Part shown: positions 24,801-33,752 of the stretch, in pieces | How the letters are laid out: every line of letters starts with the position of its first letter | How positions within the stretch are numbered: position 1 is the first letter of the stretch | Assembly (NCBI RefSeq): GCF_003480315.1 | Contig: NZ_QUIV01000001.1 | Location: 1 to 64,000, forward strand | Source: Clostridium sp. AM33-3 | GTDB taxonomy: Bacteria > Bacillota > Clostridia > Lachnospirales > Lachnospiraceae | Reading direction: 5' to 3' | DNA: 64,000 nucleotides | Program-made: the position numbers and the translations under genes | The notes under the pieces: model-generated | Database searches by the model: none | The model's input: the letters and a program-made list of their open reading frames with translations, nothing else | What the model was told of the DNA's origin: nothing

Positions 24801-26318
24801 TGTCCGAAGTGCGGTGCCATGATGTCGAAGCAGGGCTTTGATATCCCGTTTGAGACCTTCCTGGGCTTTAAGGGAGATAAGGAGCCGGATATCGACTTAA
24901 ACTTCTCCGGCGAGTACCAGAGTAAGGCTCACGATTACACGGAGGTTATCTTTGGAAAGGGACAGACCTTCCGTGCGGGAACCATCGGCACCCTGGCGGA
25001 TAAAACAGCATTCGGTTTTGTGAAACGTTACTATGAGGAGCGGGGCGTCCACAAGCGTAACTGCGAGATTGACCGGATCGTGCAGGGCTGCGTAGGCGTG
25101 CGGCGTACCACCGGACAGCATCCGGGAGGCATCGTTGTTCTGCCGATCGGAGAGGAAATCTATTCCTTTACCCCGGTGCAGCGTCCGGCGAACGATATGA
25201 CCACATCCACGGTAACAACGCATTTCGATTACCATTCGATAGACCACAACCTGTTAAAGCTGGATATTCTGGGACATCAGGACCCGACCATGATCCGCAT
25301 GCTGCAGGATCTGACCGGTCTGGACCCGGTAAAGGACATTCCGCTGGATTCCCCGGAGGTGATGTCGCTATTCCAGAACACCTCGGCCCTTGGCATCACG
25401 CCGGAGGATATTGGCGGCTGCAAGCTGGGCGCGCTGGGTATTCCGGAGTTTGGTACGGACTTTGCGATGCAGATGTTAATTGACGCACAGCCCAAATACT
25501 TTTCCGATCTGGTCCGCATTGCCGGCCTGGCCCATGGAACCGATGTATGGCTGGGCAATGCGAAGGACCTTATCTTAAGCGGACAGGCCACCATCCAGAC
25601 TGCAATCTGCTGTCGAGATGATATCATGGTATATCTGATCCAGATGGGACTGGAGGAAGGACTTTCCTTTACCATCATGGAGAGTGTTCGAAAGGGTAAG
25701 GGCTTAAAACCGGACTGGATCGAGGAAATGAAGAAGCACGATGTGCCTCAGTGGTACATTGATTCCTGCTTAAAGATCAAGTACATGTTCCCGAAGGCCC
25801 ACGCGGCAGCCTACGTTATGATGGCATGGCGTGTGGCGTACTGTAAGGTATTCTACCCGCTGGCCTATTATGCGGCCTTCTTCAGTATCCGCGCCAACGG
25901 CTTTTCCTATGAGCTGATGTGCCTGGGCCGGGATAAGCTGGAGTATCATTTGGCGGACTTTAAGAAACGTTCGGACTCCCTGTCCAAGGCAGAGCAGGAT
26001 ACCCTGCGCGATATGCGTATCGTACAGGAGATGTATGCCCGGGGCTATGACTTTATGCCGATCGACATATACCGTGCCCAGGCAGACCGGTTCCAGATCA
26101 TCGACGGCAGGCTCATGCCGTCCCTAAGCAGCATTGCCGGACTGGGACTGAATGCGGCAGAGGGTGTGGTGTACGCGGCCAAGGATGGCCCGTTCCTCTC
26201 CAGAGAGGATTTCCGTGCCCGCACCAAGGTCAGCAAGACTATCTGTGACCTGATGAGTGATCTGGGGCTTCTCGGAGACCTGCCGGAGAGCAATCAGCTG
26301 TCGCTGTTTGACTTTTAA
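21801..26318 (+). CDS. polC: DNA polymerase III alpha subunit, Gram-positive PolC type
   Basis: 1505 residues. An N-terminal domain is followed by a low-complexity Ala/Gly/Lys linker (about 195-268), an OB-fold, and a PHP domain (HCHTKMSDMDG, first His at 397-399). The 3'-5' proofreading exonuclease starts FDIETTGF (Asp486) and interrupts PHP as is usual for PolC. The polymerase core carries the zinc-finger Cys pairs (CPKCHYSD, CPKCGAMM), the metal Asp pair in PDIDLNFSGE (1030 and 1032) and a helix-hairpin-helix end. It is the leading-strand replicase of low-GC Gram-positives. It closes the housekeeping run. Confidence 0.96.
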   Translation: MKAFLEVFPGLHMTDQMQELLTLVSVDRVSMTRDRSSLRVYIVSPRLIDKRNIWSLEKGIREQLFPGKQIQIRIFEKYTLSEQYTPEKLLTAYRDSLQAELKEYSIVEYAIFRKGQCTFPRPDLLHMTVEDTMVNRDKAGELKRVLEKVFHERCGLPVEVEYEYVAPVRAKASIQRELQARQEAERMTARAVAGMQKSEGGRDPGAVPSGSAGKTDPGAAGKAAAKNTAGNPEGKTAGNATGGTAPAGRSGGKKEFKKNDWSSGGYRRKSDNPDVLFGRDFEDDFITIEKIEGEIGEVTVRGKILDKDSRELRSGKTIIIFHITDFTDTITVKVFANEDTLEDLNAAIKPGTFIRLCGMTTIDRFDGELTIGSVRGIKKAEDFTSKRMDHSPVKRVELHCHTKMSDMDGVSDVASIIKKAKEWGMEALAVTDHGCVQAFTEASHALDKNDPFKMLYGVEGYLVDDMKDLVENPKGQTFADSFVVFDIETTGFSPEKNRIIEIGAVKVEKGVITDKFSTFVNPDVPIPFEIEQLTGINDNMVLPAPKIDVILPQFLAFCEGCSLVAHNASFDVSFISQNAALLGLPFDPTVLDTVALARHLLPNLNRFKLDTVAKALNISLENHHRAVDDAGCTAEIFVKFIEMLKDRGVEDLEQLNRMSTLSPDMIKKLPTNHIIIIAKNEVGRINLYRLVSWSHIDYFAKRPRIPKSVLSKFREGLLIGSACEAGELYQALLRGLPEADIIKIANFYDFLEIQPLGNNAFMLRDEKSPVKTEEDLKDLNRRIVKLGETLEKPVCGTCDVHFLNPEDEVYRRILMAGQGFSDADQQAPLYLRTTEEMLKEFDYLGPDKAEEVVITNTRMIADMCEKISPVRPDKCPPVIENSDETLRKICYDQAHEMYGEDLPEIVSARLEKELNSIISNGFAVMYIIAQKLVWKSNEDGYLVGSRGSVGSSFVANMAGITEVNSLSPHYLCPKCHYSDFDSEDVKKFSGMAGCDMPDLRCPKCGAMMSKQGFDIPFETFLGFKGDKEPDIDLNFSGEYQSKAHDYTEVIFGKGQTFRAGTIGTLADKTAFGFVKRYYEERGVHKRNCEIDRIVQGCVGVRRTTGQHPGGIVVLPIGEEIYSFTPVQRPANDMTTSTVTTHFDYHSIDHNLLKLDILGHQDPTMIRMLQDLTGLDPVKDIPLDSPEVMSLFQNTSALGITPEDIGGCKLGALGIPEFGTDFAMQMLIDAQPKYFSDLVRIAGLAHGTDVWLGNAKDLILSGQATIQTAICCRDDIMVYLIQMGLEEGLSFTIMESVRKGKGLKPDWIEEMKKHDVPQWYIDSCLKIKYMFPKAHAAAYVMMAWRVAYCKVFYPLAYYAAFFSIRANGFSYELMCLGRDKLEYHLADFKKRSDSLSKAEQDTLRDMRIVQEMYARGYDFMPIDIYRAQADRFQIIDGRLMPSLSSIAGLGLNAAEGVVYAAKDGPFLSREDFRARTKVSKTICDLMSDLGLLGDLPESNQLSLFDF

Positions 26319-26371
26319 AAGACCCATCATAGTTTATAGAAGATAAATAACGAAATAGAGGAGAAAAAAGC

Positions 26372-27532
26372 ATGATCAAACTGTTGAAAAACGCAAATGT
26401 TTATGCACCGGAGAAACTGGGGAAAAAAGATATCCTGGTGGAGGGAGAGAAGATCCTTCTTCTGCGGGATTCGATTGAGGGGTACGAGGGCCTTCCGGGG
26501 GTGGAGACCTATGACCTGGAAGGAAAAACCGTTGTTCCGGCGTATATTGACCTGCATGTGCATATCACCGGAGGCGGCGGAGAGCAGGGACCGGCATCCC
26601 GTGTCCCGGAATCCCAGCTCAGCGAGTTTTTCAAAAACGGTATTACCACCGTAGTAGGACTTCTGGGAACCGACGGCGTGACACGCAGTGTTGAGAATCT
26701 GGTGGCCAAGGCCCGTGCCCTGACCGAAGAGGGAATGACAGTATATACTCTGACCAGCTCCTACGGTTATCCGCCGACCACGCTCACCGGAAGCGTAGAG
26801 CGTGATATCATCCTGGTTCCGCCGATGATCGGCGTCAAAGTGGCGGTATCCGACCACAGAAGCTCAAATCCTGGCGGCGAGGAGCTGATCGCGTTGGCAA
26901 CTGCAGCCCGCAGGGCAGGTCTTCTGAGCAATACACCGGGACTGGTAACCATGCATATGGGCGACGGGGACGGAAGACTGGATCCGGTCTTTTATGTTCT
27001 GGACCACTCCGATGTTCCGGCCAAGAACCTGATTCCGACCCATATTTTGCGTAATCCGGGTCTGATCGACGCAGGTGCTGACCTGGTGCGCCGCGGCGGC
27101 TATATTGACTGCACTGCAGGCGCGGATGATGAGGAGGTGGAATCCGATACCATGAAGCTTTATGAGCTGCTGCATCGTGAGGGCGTGAGCCTGGACCATG
27201 TGACCATATCCAGTGACGCGTTCGGCAGTCAGCCGCGCTTCAATGAGGAAGGCGAGTGCGTTGGACTGACCTATGCATCCCCGAAGTATCTGCACCGCAC
27301 CATTCAGATCCTCGTGAGAGAGGGAATGCCGCTTGAGGATGCCCTGCAGCTTCTGACCAGCACTCCGGCCGTGCTCCTTGGAAAGGAAGGTATCAAGGGC
27401 TGTGTGGCAGAAGGCGCAGACGCGGATCTTTTGGTGTTGGACGCGGATCTGAATATCAACAGTCTGTTTGCCCGCGGGAAGGTTGCTGTGTGGGAGCAGG
27501 AGGTAAGGATGAAGGGAAGATTTGAACAGTAA
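26372..27532 (+). CDS. iadA: Beta-aspartyl (isoaspartyl) dipeptidase
   Basis: 386 residues of the amidohydrolase TIM-barrel family. DLHVHITGGGGEQGP supplies two metal-binding His; SSYGYPP, VAVSDHRSSN and MHMGDGDGRL line the active site; HILRNPGLI provides another His, and the catalytic Asp is in ISSDAFGSQP. It hydrolyses isoaspartyl dipeptides from damaged proteins, a salvage role in the cytosol. The start has an AGAGGAGA site. Confidence 0.92.
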   Translation: MIKLLKNANVYAPEKLGKKDILVEGEKILLLRDSIEGYEGLPGVETYDLEGKTVVPAYIDLHVHITGGGGEQGPASRVPESQLSEFFKNGITTVVGLLGTDGVTRSVENLVAKARALTEEGMTVYTLTSSYGYPPTTLTGSVERDIILVPPMIGVKVAVSDHRSSNPGGEELIALATAARRAGLLSNTPGLVTMHMGDGDGRLDPVFYVLDHSDVPAKNLIPTHILRNPGLIDAGADLVRRGGYIDCTAGADDEEVESDTMKLYELLHREGVSLDHVTISSDAFGSQPRFNEEGECVGLTYASPKYLHRTIQILVREGMPLEDALQLLTSTPAVLLGKEGIKGCVAEGADADLLVLDADLNINSLFARGKVAVWEQEVRMKGRFEQ

Positions 27533-27552
27533 GAAAAAAATAGGAGAATGAT

Positions 27553-28653
27553 ATGACTGATTTATACTTTTTTATCTTGACTGCCATTAATCTTTTTATA
27601 CTCCTTTTTATGTGTGTCCTGATCACGCTGAGTGAAACCCTGAATCCCAGACAGGTGAGGGGATTTTTGGTTACGTTTATTCTGATCGGCAGTATTTCCA
27701 TTCTGGAGCTGATTTCCGTTCTGGTGAACGACGGACCGCTCTGGTTGCGCTGGCTGAACATTCTTTCCAATTACCTGGGCTTTGGCCTGACTCCTGCAGT
27801 GCCGATCTGTCTCGTGTATACCCTGAACTGCTCGGAAGGCAGGACAAGGACGCTTAAGGCAGCAGTGGCCCTGGAAATCCTGTATCTGCTTCTGCTGACT
27901 GGCTCTCTGTTTTCCAATGGTCTGGTGTTTTCTGTAGATGCGGCAAACCATTATTCCCGACAGAGCGGATTCCACATTTACATGTTCATGTATTATCTGG
28001 GAATCGCTTATCTGCTGTTCAGCTCCCTGGAAATGGCCAGAAATTTTCAGAACAGGGGGCGGGAGCTGATCTATGCCCTTGCCGGATTTCTGGCCGTTGG
28101 GACGCTGGTACAGATCCTGATTCCGGAAATCCACATTACCTGGCTTTGCGTCACACTGATTGCAGTGCTGTATTTTCTGTACTGCAACGAGATGTGGAAT
28201 CAGCTGGATGGACTGACGGGACTGCTGAGCCAGAAGAGCTATCTGAACCGAACCATGAATCTGGGAGTAAAAGACCGTATGCTGATCGTGCTTGACGTGG
28301 ATGATTTCAAGCACATCAACGATACCCTCGGCCATCTGATCGGAGACCAGTGCTTAAAGGAAATCGCGGATTGCCTGAAAAAGGCATATTCCCGATACGG
28401 AAACTGCTACCGCATCGGGGGCGATGAGTTCTGTGTTCTGCTGCAGGAGCCGGAAAAAGAAAAATTCTGCAGGGAAAAGTTTTTCTGGGCCATGGAAAAG
28501 CGCAGAAAAGAAGTTCCCATTCTGCCGCAGGTTTCCTACGGAAGCGCTGAACTTCTGGAACAGGAAAGCATTCTTGACGCGAAAGAGCGGGCAGACCAGA
28601 ATATGTATGAGGATAAAAAAGAACACAAGGCGAGAGTGACAGTTACGGAATAA
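27553..28653 (+). CDS. Membrane-bound GGDEF diguanylate cyclase with 7TM-type N-terminus
   Basis: 366 residues. Seven or so hydrophobic helices in residues 5-215 resemble the histidine-kinase N-terminal 7TM domain. A GGDEF domain follows (about 225-360) with VLDVDDFKHINDTLGH, the intact active-site RIGGDEF, and a C-terminal end. It should make cyclic di-GMP from two GTP in response to a membrane signal. Together with the c-di-GMP-I riboswitch in the same window it shows that c-di-GMP signalling operates in this organism. No inhibitory RxxD site was evident before the GGDEF motif. Confidence 0.88.
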   Translation: MTDLYFFILTAINLFILLFMCVLITLSETLNPRQVRGFLVTFILIGSISILELISVLVNDGPLWLRWLNILSNYLGFGLTPAVPICLVYTLNCSEGRTRTLKAAVALEILYLLLLTGSLFSNGLVFSVDAANHYSRQSGFHIYMFMYYLGIAYLLFSSLEMARNFQNRGRELIYALAGFLAVGTLVQILIPEIHITWLCVTLIAVLYFLYCNEMWNQLDGLTGLLSQKSYLNRTMNLGVKDRMLIVLDVDDFKHINDTLGHLIGDQCLKEIADCLKKAYSRYGNCYRIGGDEFCVLLQEPEKEKFCREKFFWAMEKRRKEVPILPQVSYGSAELLEQESILDAKERADQNMYEDKKEHKARVTVTE

Positions 28654-28679
28654 AACCCATTCCGTAACTGTCATTTTTT
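28637..28679 (+). terminator. Strong terminator overlapping the GGDEF gene stop
   Basis: A perfect 15-base stem, TGACAGTTACGGAAT and its complement, with a 7-base loop, then six T. The stop codon lies inside the hairpin, so the stem includes the last codons. Confidence 0.9.
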
Positions 28680-28750
28680 CATTTTCGTCATTTTTACCTA
28701 TAAAAACAGAGGAGACAGAGGACCGGAGAAAGCATGCAAAAACTCCAAAA

Positions 28751-28764
28751 ACTTGTCGACAAGT
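28751..28764. promoter_or_regulatory. 14-base perfect palindrome, candidate operator
   Basis: ACTTGTCGACAAGT stands in the 0.5-kb gene-free stretch (28680-29173) between the GGDEF gene and the lactate operon. It could bind the operon's GntR-type regulator, but it is about 280 bases upstream of the best promoter and its half-sites do not match a consensus I know. No ORF or RNA gene is visible in this gap. Confidence 0.3.
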
Positions 28765-29029
28765 ATACAAATAGAAAGCCAGAAAACTTGCAAAACGAAA
28801 CAAAAGTTAAAAAAATAACGAAATATAAGCGGAGATGGATCTTGTGAAGAGATTTTATGAAAAAGATAATATGTATAGATAGACATGTTTGTATAACCAT
28901 GCAGCAATTTTTATATTTCAGGAGTATCTATGGAAAAAAATTGTGGCACTAATAAATGGACCTACCAATCAAACATTGTTAAAAAAATTTCGCCCAAAAA
29001 CGGCAGATATTTCTTGTAAAAGTTACATA

Positions 29030-29058
29030 TTGCAGAAAAATACCAGACTGAATATAAT
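29030..29058 (+). promoter_or_regulatory. Promoter of the lactate utilisation operon
   Basis: TTGCAG, a 17-base spacer and a perfect TATAAT, 115 bases before the permease ATG. A second possible promoter (TTTACT..CATTAT) lies closer. An imperfect repeat around TCTCGAGA (about 29109-29116) between them could be the regulator site. Confidence 0.5.
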
Positions 29059-29173
29059 CGCAGTATCAAAAATAACCGCGGCACATGAATGATGAAACGA
29101 AAATAAAGTCTCGAGATTTACTTTGATTGTCTGCATGGACATTATTGGTTGAGCAAATTTGGGAGGTATTTTT

Positions 29174-30715
29174 ATGTTTCTTTTGTTTCTGCTGGCGATG
29201 ATCCCGATCCTCTGGCTGGTCATCGCACTCAGCGTTTTGAAGATGCCCGGTCACAAAGCCTGTTTTCTTGCCTGGCTCCTGACTGCATTCTTATCTGTGG
29301 TATGTTGGAAATTTCCGGCAGGGAATATGGCAACAGCAACGCTGGAGGGCGTGCTGAACGCACTCTGGCCAATCTGCCTGGTCATCATTGCAGCACTTTT
29401 TACCTACAACCTGATTTTAAAGACAGGCGCGATGGAAGAAATCAAGAAGATGCTTGCTGGCGTGTCGAAGGATAAGCGTGTTCTGCTCCTTCTGATCGGC
29501 TGGGGCTTTGGAAACTTCATGGAAGGTATGGCAGGCTTTGGAACCGCGGTTGCGATCCCGGCATCGATGCTCGCAGGCATCGGCGTGGACCCGATCGGAG
29601 CAGTAGTCGGATGTCTCGTGGTCAATTCCACGCCAACCGCCTTTGGCTCTGTCGGAGTTCCGACGGTAACACTTGTTTCTGTGGCCGGAGTAGAAACCAT
29701 GGCATTATCCGCGCATGTGGCAATGCTTCAGGCAATCCTGGTCATCCTTTCCCCCTTCCTTCTGGTGGCGATCGGCTCCAGAAGCGTAAAGGCGCTTAAG
29801 GGCATGGTTCCCATGATCCTGATCGCGGCACTGTCTTACCTGATCCCCTGGTATGCAGCTGCCTGCTTCATCGGACCGGAGCTTCCGGATATCATCGGTT
29901 CCATCTGCTCCATGGTCTGCATTGTGCTGGCATCGAGAGTGCTGAACCGGGAACCGGCTCCGGAGTATTCCATTGAAGTATTCGGGAAAACGGCAGGCGA
30001 CAGCTTCACTGTGGGTGAGGGCTTAAAAGCCTGGTGCCCGTTTGTTCTGATCTTCATTCTGCTGATGGCAACCTCGAATCTGTGTCCGCCGGTTCACAAT
30101 GCGATCGCCGGGATCAAAAGCTCAGTGCAGATTTACAGCGGGGAAAATGCCGGAAAGCTTTCCTTCAGCTGGATCAATACGCCGGGCGTGATCATTTTTG
30201 CGGCAGCCATCATCGGAGGTCTGGTGCAGGGAGCAGCGCCGGACGTCATGGCAGGAGTATTGGCAGAGACACTGAAAAAGTACTGGAAGACTATTGTTAC
30301 TATCTGCTCTGTTATGGCAACCGCAAAGATCATGAGCTACAGCGGCATGATCTCCGACATCGCAAAACTGCTGGTGGAGGTTACCGGAAGTGCATATCCG
30401 TTCATAGCGCCGCTCATCGGTGCGGTCGGAGCCTTTGTTACCGGCTCCGGAACATCCACCTGCGTTTTATTTGGTGGTCTGCAGAGCCAGACCGCAGCAT
30501 CTCTGGGCTTTGACCCGTCCTGGATGGCGGCAGCGAATGTATGCGGAGCCGGAATCGGCAAAATGGTCTGTCCGCAGAGCATTGCGATCGGTGCGGGAGC
30601 AATCGGCGCAGTCGGAGCGGAGAGCAAGATCCTGGGTACGGTATTTCAGTATTTTGCACTGTTCGTAGTGCTGGCAGGAGGTATCTGCTTTGCAGGCGTG
30701 CTGATGGGGATCTGA
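29174..30715 (+). CDS. lctP: L-lactate permease (LctP/LldP family)
   Basis: 513 residues with about 12-13 hydrophobic helices. Conserved LctP features: the first helix pair, NFMEGMAGFGTAVAIPASML, the NSTPTAFGSVGVPT segment, and GSGTSTCVLFGGLQ near the C-terminus. It is a lactate:H+ symporter of the inner membrane and supplies the intracellular lactate oxidised by the enzymes encoded downstream. GGGAGG precedes ATG 29174; an upstream in-frame start is rejected. Confidence 0.92.
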   Translation: MFLLFLLAMIPILWLVIALSVLKMPGHKACFLAWLLTAFLSVVCWKFPAGNMATATLEGVLNALWPICLVIIAALFTYNLILKTGAMEEIKKMLAGVSKDKRVLLLLIGWGFGNFMEGMAGFGTAVAIPASMLAGIGVDPIGAVVGCLVVNSTPTAFGSVGVPTVTLVSVAGVETMALSAHVAMLQAILVILSPFLLVAIGSRSVKALKGMVPMILIAALSYLIPWYAAACFIGPELPDIIGSICSMVCIVLASRVLNREPAPEYSIEVFGKTAGDSFTVGEGLKAWCPFVLIFILLMATSNLCPPVHNAIAGIKSSVQIYSGENAGKLSFSWINTPGVIIFAAAIIGGLVQGAAPDVMAGVLAETLKKYWKTIVTICSVMATAKIMSYSGMISDIAKLLVEVTGSAYPFIAPLIGAVGAFVTGSGTSTCVLFGGLQSQTAASLGFDPSWMAAANVCGAGIGKMVCPQSIAIGAGAIGAVGAESKILGTVFQYFALFVVLAGGICFAGVLMGI

Positions 30716-30801
30716 TCCCTCAGCATGAGGCATGTGCCGTAGCACATCCTGTTTCAAAGCATTTCATTATGACAACAATTTCTAAAAGGAGGAACTTACA
30801 T

Positions 30802-31938
30802 ATGAGTTACATTATTTCTGAAGATGGCAAGGAGCTTTTAAAGGATGTCCGTGATTTCTGCGTCAACGAAGTAAAGGAGCAGGTGAAGGAGTACGACATT
30901 TCCGGTGAGTGGCCAAAAGAGATTTACGATAAGGCGATCGAGATGCAGCTTCACATGATGGATGTTCCGGAAGAGTATGGCGGACTTGGGCTGGATCATA
31001 TCGATCAGGCAGCCATTGTAGAGCAGATTGCCTGGGCAGATGCCGGTGTGGCAGTTACCTTAAACGGCAACGGACTGGCTTTAAAGCCGGTACTCCTGGC
31101 AGGAAACGATGAGCAGAAGCAGAAATGCTGTGATATCATCATAAATGGCGGCTTTGGCTCCTTTGCACTGACGGAGCCGAATGCCGGCTGCGATGCCGGT
31201 GCAGGAAAGACCACAGCGGTCCGTGAGGGTGATGAGTACATATTAAATGGAAGAAAGTGCTTCATTACCAACGCAAGTGTGGCAGATTTCTTTGTTGTAA
31301 CCGCAATGACAGCGAAGGATCAGGGAACAAAAGGCATATCCGCCTTCCTGGTATACAAAGGAACTCCTGGTTTAAGCATTGGCAATCATGAGAACAAGAT
31401 GGGTATCCGCTGCTCCACCACCAGTGATGTGATCCTTGAGGATGTAAGGATCCCGGCTGAGAACCGTCTGGGAGAGGAAGGAACCGGATTCATCACCGCC
31501 ATGAAGACTCTGGATCTGGCCCGTACCTGGTGCGCAGTGATCGGTGTCGGCGTAGCCCAGAGATGTATTGATGAAGCAGTTGCCTACTCCAAACAGCGTG
31601 TTCAGTTCGGCAAACCGATCTGCAAGAATCAGGCAATCCAGTTCAAGATCGCTGATATGGAGATCCGCACCGAGGCATCCAGACAGCTGATCGCCCATTC
31701 CATCCGTCTGGCTGATATGGGACTTCCGTTCAGCAAGGAATCCGCGGCAGCAAAATGCTTCACAGGAGATTCTGTGATGCAGACTGCCATTGATGCAGTA
31801 CAGATCCTGGGCGGCTACGGCTACAGCCGTGAGTATCCGGTTGAGAAGCTGATGCGTGACGCGAAGATCTTCCAGATCTTTGAGGGAACCAATGAGATCC
31901 AGAGAATGGTAGTCGGAAGAGCCGTAATCGGAAAATAA
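30802..31938 (+). CDS. Acyl-CoA dehydrogenase within the lactate operon
   Basis: 378 residues, the normal length. FAD and substrate signatures: FALTEPNAGCDAG, GRKCFITNA, the GGYGYSREYPVEKLMRDAK segment, and IFEGTNEIQRMV, whose Glu is the catalytic base. It is preceded by AAAGGAGG and sits between the permease and etfB. It passes electrons to (or takes them from) an Etf. Butyryl-CoA dehydrogenase and acryloyl-CoA reductase both look like this, so the substrate is not decided by sequence. In the known lct clusters I remember, the Etf partner is the lactate dehydrogenase, so this is an additional possible partner. Confidence 0.88.
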   Translation: MSYIISEDGKELLKDVRDFCVNEVKEQVKEYDISGEWPKEIYDKAIEMQLHMMDVPEEYGGLGLDHIDQAAIVEQIAWADAGVAVTLNGNGLALKPVLLAGNDEQKQKCCDIIINGGFGSFALTEPNAGCDAGAGKTTAVREGDEYILNGRKCFITNASVADFFVVTAMTAKDQGTKGISAFLVYKGTPGLSIGNHENKMGIRCSTTSDVILEDVRIPAENRLGEEGTGFITAMKTLDLARTWCAVIGVGVAQRCIDEAVAYSKQRVQFGKPICKNQAIQFKIADMEIRTEASRQLIAHSIRLADMGLPFSKESAAAKCFTGDSVMQTAIDAVQILGGYGYSREYPVEKLMRDAKIFQIFEGTNEIQRMVVGRAVIGK

Positions 31939-31972
31939 AGAAGAACACTGGTTGAAGGAGGATATAGAGAAT

Positions 31973-32758
31973 ATGGATATTCTGGTATTTGTAAAACAGG
32001 TTCCGGATGACAGCGTGGAGATCCATCTGGACGGGGCTGGCGTACCGGCAGTCAAGGATGTAGAAAAGGTAACCAACGCGTTTGATACTTATGCACTGGA
32101 GCTTGCAACACGCTATACGGAGGCAAACGGCGGTGAGGTTACCGTGGCAGCCATTGGAACTGAGGACTGCACCAGCATGATGAAAAACCTTCTGGCAGTT
32201 GGCGCAAAGAAGGCATACTTATTCAAAGACGATGTTTTCGCAAGCGCAGATGAAGGTGCTGTTGCAGCATACCTTGCAAAGGCAGTTAAGAAATGTGAGG
32301 CAGAGAATGGACAGCCCTACGGCATGATCCTCTGCGGCAAGGAATCTACCGATGAGATCAGCGGTCAGGTTGGCGCACGCCTGGCAGAAATCCTGGGAAC
32401 CGGCTTTGTATCCAGCGTGATCGAGGCAGAGCCGCAGGGCGATGGTCTTGTGGCCAAGCAGGAAACAGAGGAGGGCTATATCCGCTACAGCGTGGCACAG
32501 CCAGCAGTATTCACCATCGCAAAACCGGCCTACGATCCGCGTTATCCGAACATTAAGGCAAAGCTGGCAGCGAGAAAGGCCGTTGTGCCGGTATTTTCCG
32601 CTGCGGACGCAGATATTTCAGGAGAAGAATCCAGGGTATCTCTGAAGGGCTACAGTGAGCCGTCAAAGAGAAGCGCAGGTATCCGCATCAAGGAAAAAGA
32701 GGCAGCGGACGCAGTGAGCAAGGCAATGGAAAAGATGCTTCAGGATAAGGCATTGTAA
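31973..32758 (+). CDS. etfB: Electron transfer flavoprotein beta subunit (LctB-like)
   Basis: 261 residues: DILVFVKQVPDDS start, NAFDTYALELA, the CGKESTDEISGQVGARLAE nucleotide/flavin loop and KPAYDPRYPNIKAKL. It forms a heterodimer with EtfA. Next to a GlcD-like lactate dehydrogenase, this arrangement is that of the flavin-based confurcating LDH/Etf complex described in Acetobacterium woodii (LctBCD), which oxidises lactate with NAD+ at the cost of reduced ferredoxin. Whether this Etf bifurcates is inferred from context. AAGGAGG gives the start. Confidence 0.9.
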   Translation: MDILVFVKQVPDDSVEIHLDGAGVPAVKDVEKVTNAFDTYALELATRYTEANGGEVTVAAIGTEDCTSMMKNLLAVGAKKAYLFKDDVFASADEGAVAAYLAKAVKKCEAENGQPYGMILCGKESTDEISGQVGARLAEILGTGFVSSVIEAEPQGDGLVAKQETEEGYIRYSVAQPAVFTIAKPAYDPRYPNIKAKLAARKAVVPVFSAADADISGEESRVSLKGYSEPSKRSAGIRIKEKEAADAVSKAMEKMLQDKAL

Positions 32759-32772
32759 GGAGGAGACCGCAG

Positions 32773-33705
32773 ATGAAAGTACTGGTATATATTGAAACAA
32801 AAGAGGGTGCACCGGTTCCGGGCAGTCTGGAGCTTCTGACTGCCGCAAAGGAGCTTGGCGAGACAGTTGCCGTTGCCGCAGAGGATAAAGCTGCCGCAGA
32901 GAAGGCAGCAGCTTATGGAGCAAAGGTTACCGTATTAAAAACCGGTGAAGCTTCAGAAGATGCACAGACCGCTGCGCTGGAGAGCTATATCCGGGAAGTA
33001 CAGCCGGAGCTGGTCCTGTTTTCCGGCACACAGCTCGGAAAAGACCTGGCACCGCGTCTGGCTCAGCGCTTTGACGCAGGCTGCGTAACCGATGTGACGA
33101 TCATTGACAAGACAGACAGCGGACTGGAATTTGTACGGCCGGCATACGGCGGAACCATTCTGGAGCGCCTTTTCGTATCCGGTCCCATCCAGTTTGCAAC
33201 TGTCCGCAGCGGCAGCTTCGAAAAACCGGAGGCTGCAGAGGGCAGCGTAGAGGAAAAAGACATGCCGTTCGCTGAAGATATCCCCAAAGCAAAGGTTCTG
33301 GACGCAGCGAAGGAAATTACGGAAGCCATTGATCTGGAAGGTGCGGATGTCATTGTGACCGGAGGCCGCGGCATGGGTGACGCCGAAGGCTTTAAGCTGG
33401 TGGAGGAGCTGGCAGCACTGTTAGGCGGTGTGGTCGGAGCGTCCCGTCCGGCCATCGAGGCAGGCTGGGCATCCCGTGCTCACCAGGTAGGCCAGTCCGG
33501 CAAGATCGTTGCGCCGAGACTTTACATTGCCTGCGGTGTATCCGGAGCCATGCAGCATGTATCCGGTATCATGGGATCCAAATATATTGTAGCCATCAAC
33601 AAGGATGAGGCTGCCTCCATTTTCGATATCGCGGATGTCGGTATTGTGGGAGATGTCAAAGAAATCCTTCCGCTTCTGATCGAAGAAATTAAAAAACGGA
33701 AATAA
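32773..33705 (+). CDS. etfA: Electron transfer flavoprotein alpha subunit (LctC-like)
   Basis: 310 residues. The C-terminal FAD domain contains VTGGRGMGDAEGF, VGASRPAIEAGW, VGQSGKIVAPRLYIACGVSGA and the final VGIVGDVKEILP, the canonical EtfA signature. It has no extra N-terminal ferredoxin domain. It is 14 bases after etfB. Confidence 0.93.
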   Translation: MKVLVYIETKEGAPVPGSLELLTAAKELGETVAVAAEDKAAAEKAAAYGAKVTVLKTGEASEDAQTAALESYIREVQPELVLFSGTQLGKDLAPRLAQRFDAGCVTDVTIIDKTDSGLEFVRPAYGGTILERLFVSGPIQFATVRSGSFEKPEAAEGSVEEKDMPFAEDIPKAKVLDAAKEITEAIDLEGADVIVTGGRGMGDAEGFKLVEELAALLGGVVGASRPAIEAGWASRAHQVGQSGKIVAPRLYIACGVSGAMQHVSGIMGSKYIVAINKDEAASIFDIADVGIVGDVKEILPLLIEEIKKRK

Positions 33706-33752
33706 ACTTGATGCCTGGGGGAGTTACCCTTATAATATGAGGAGGAATTACA

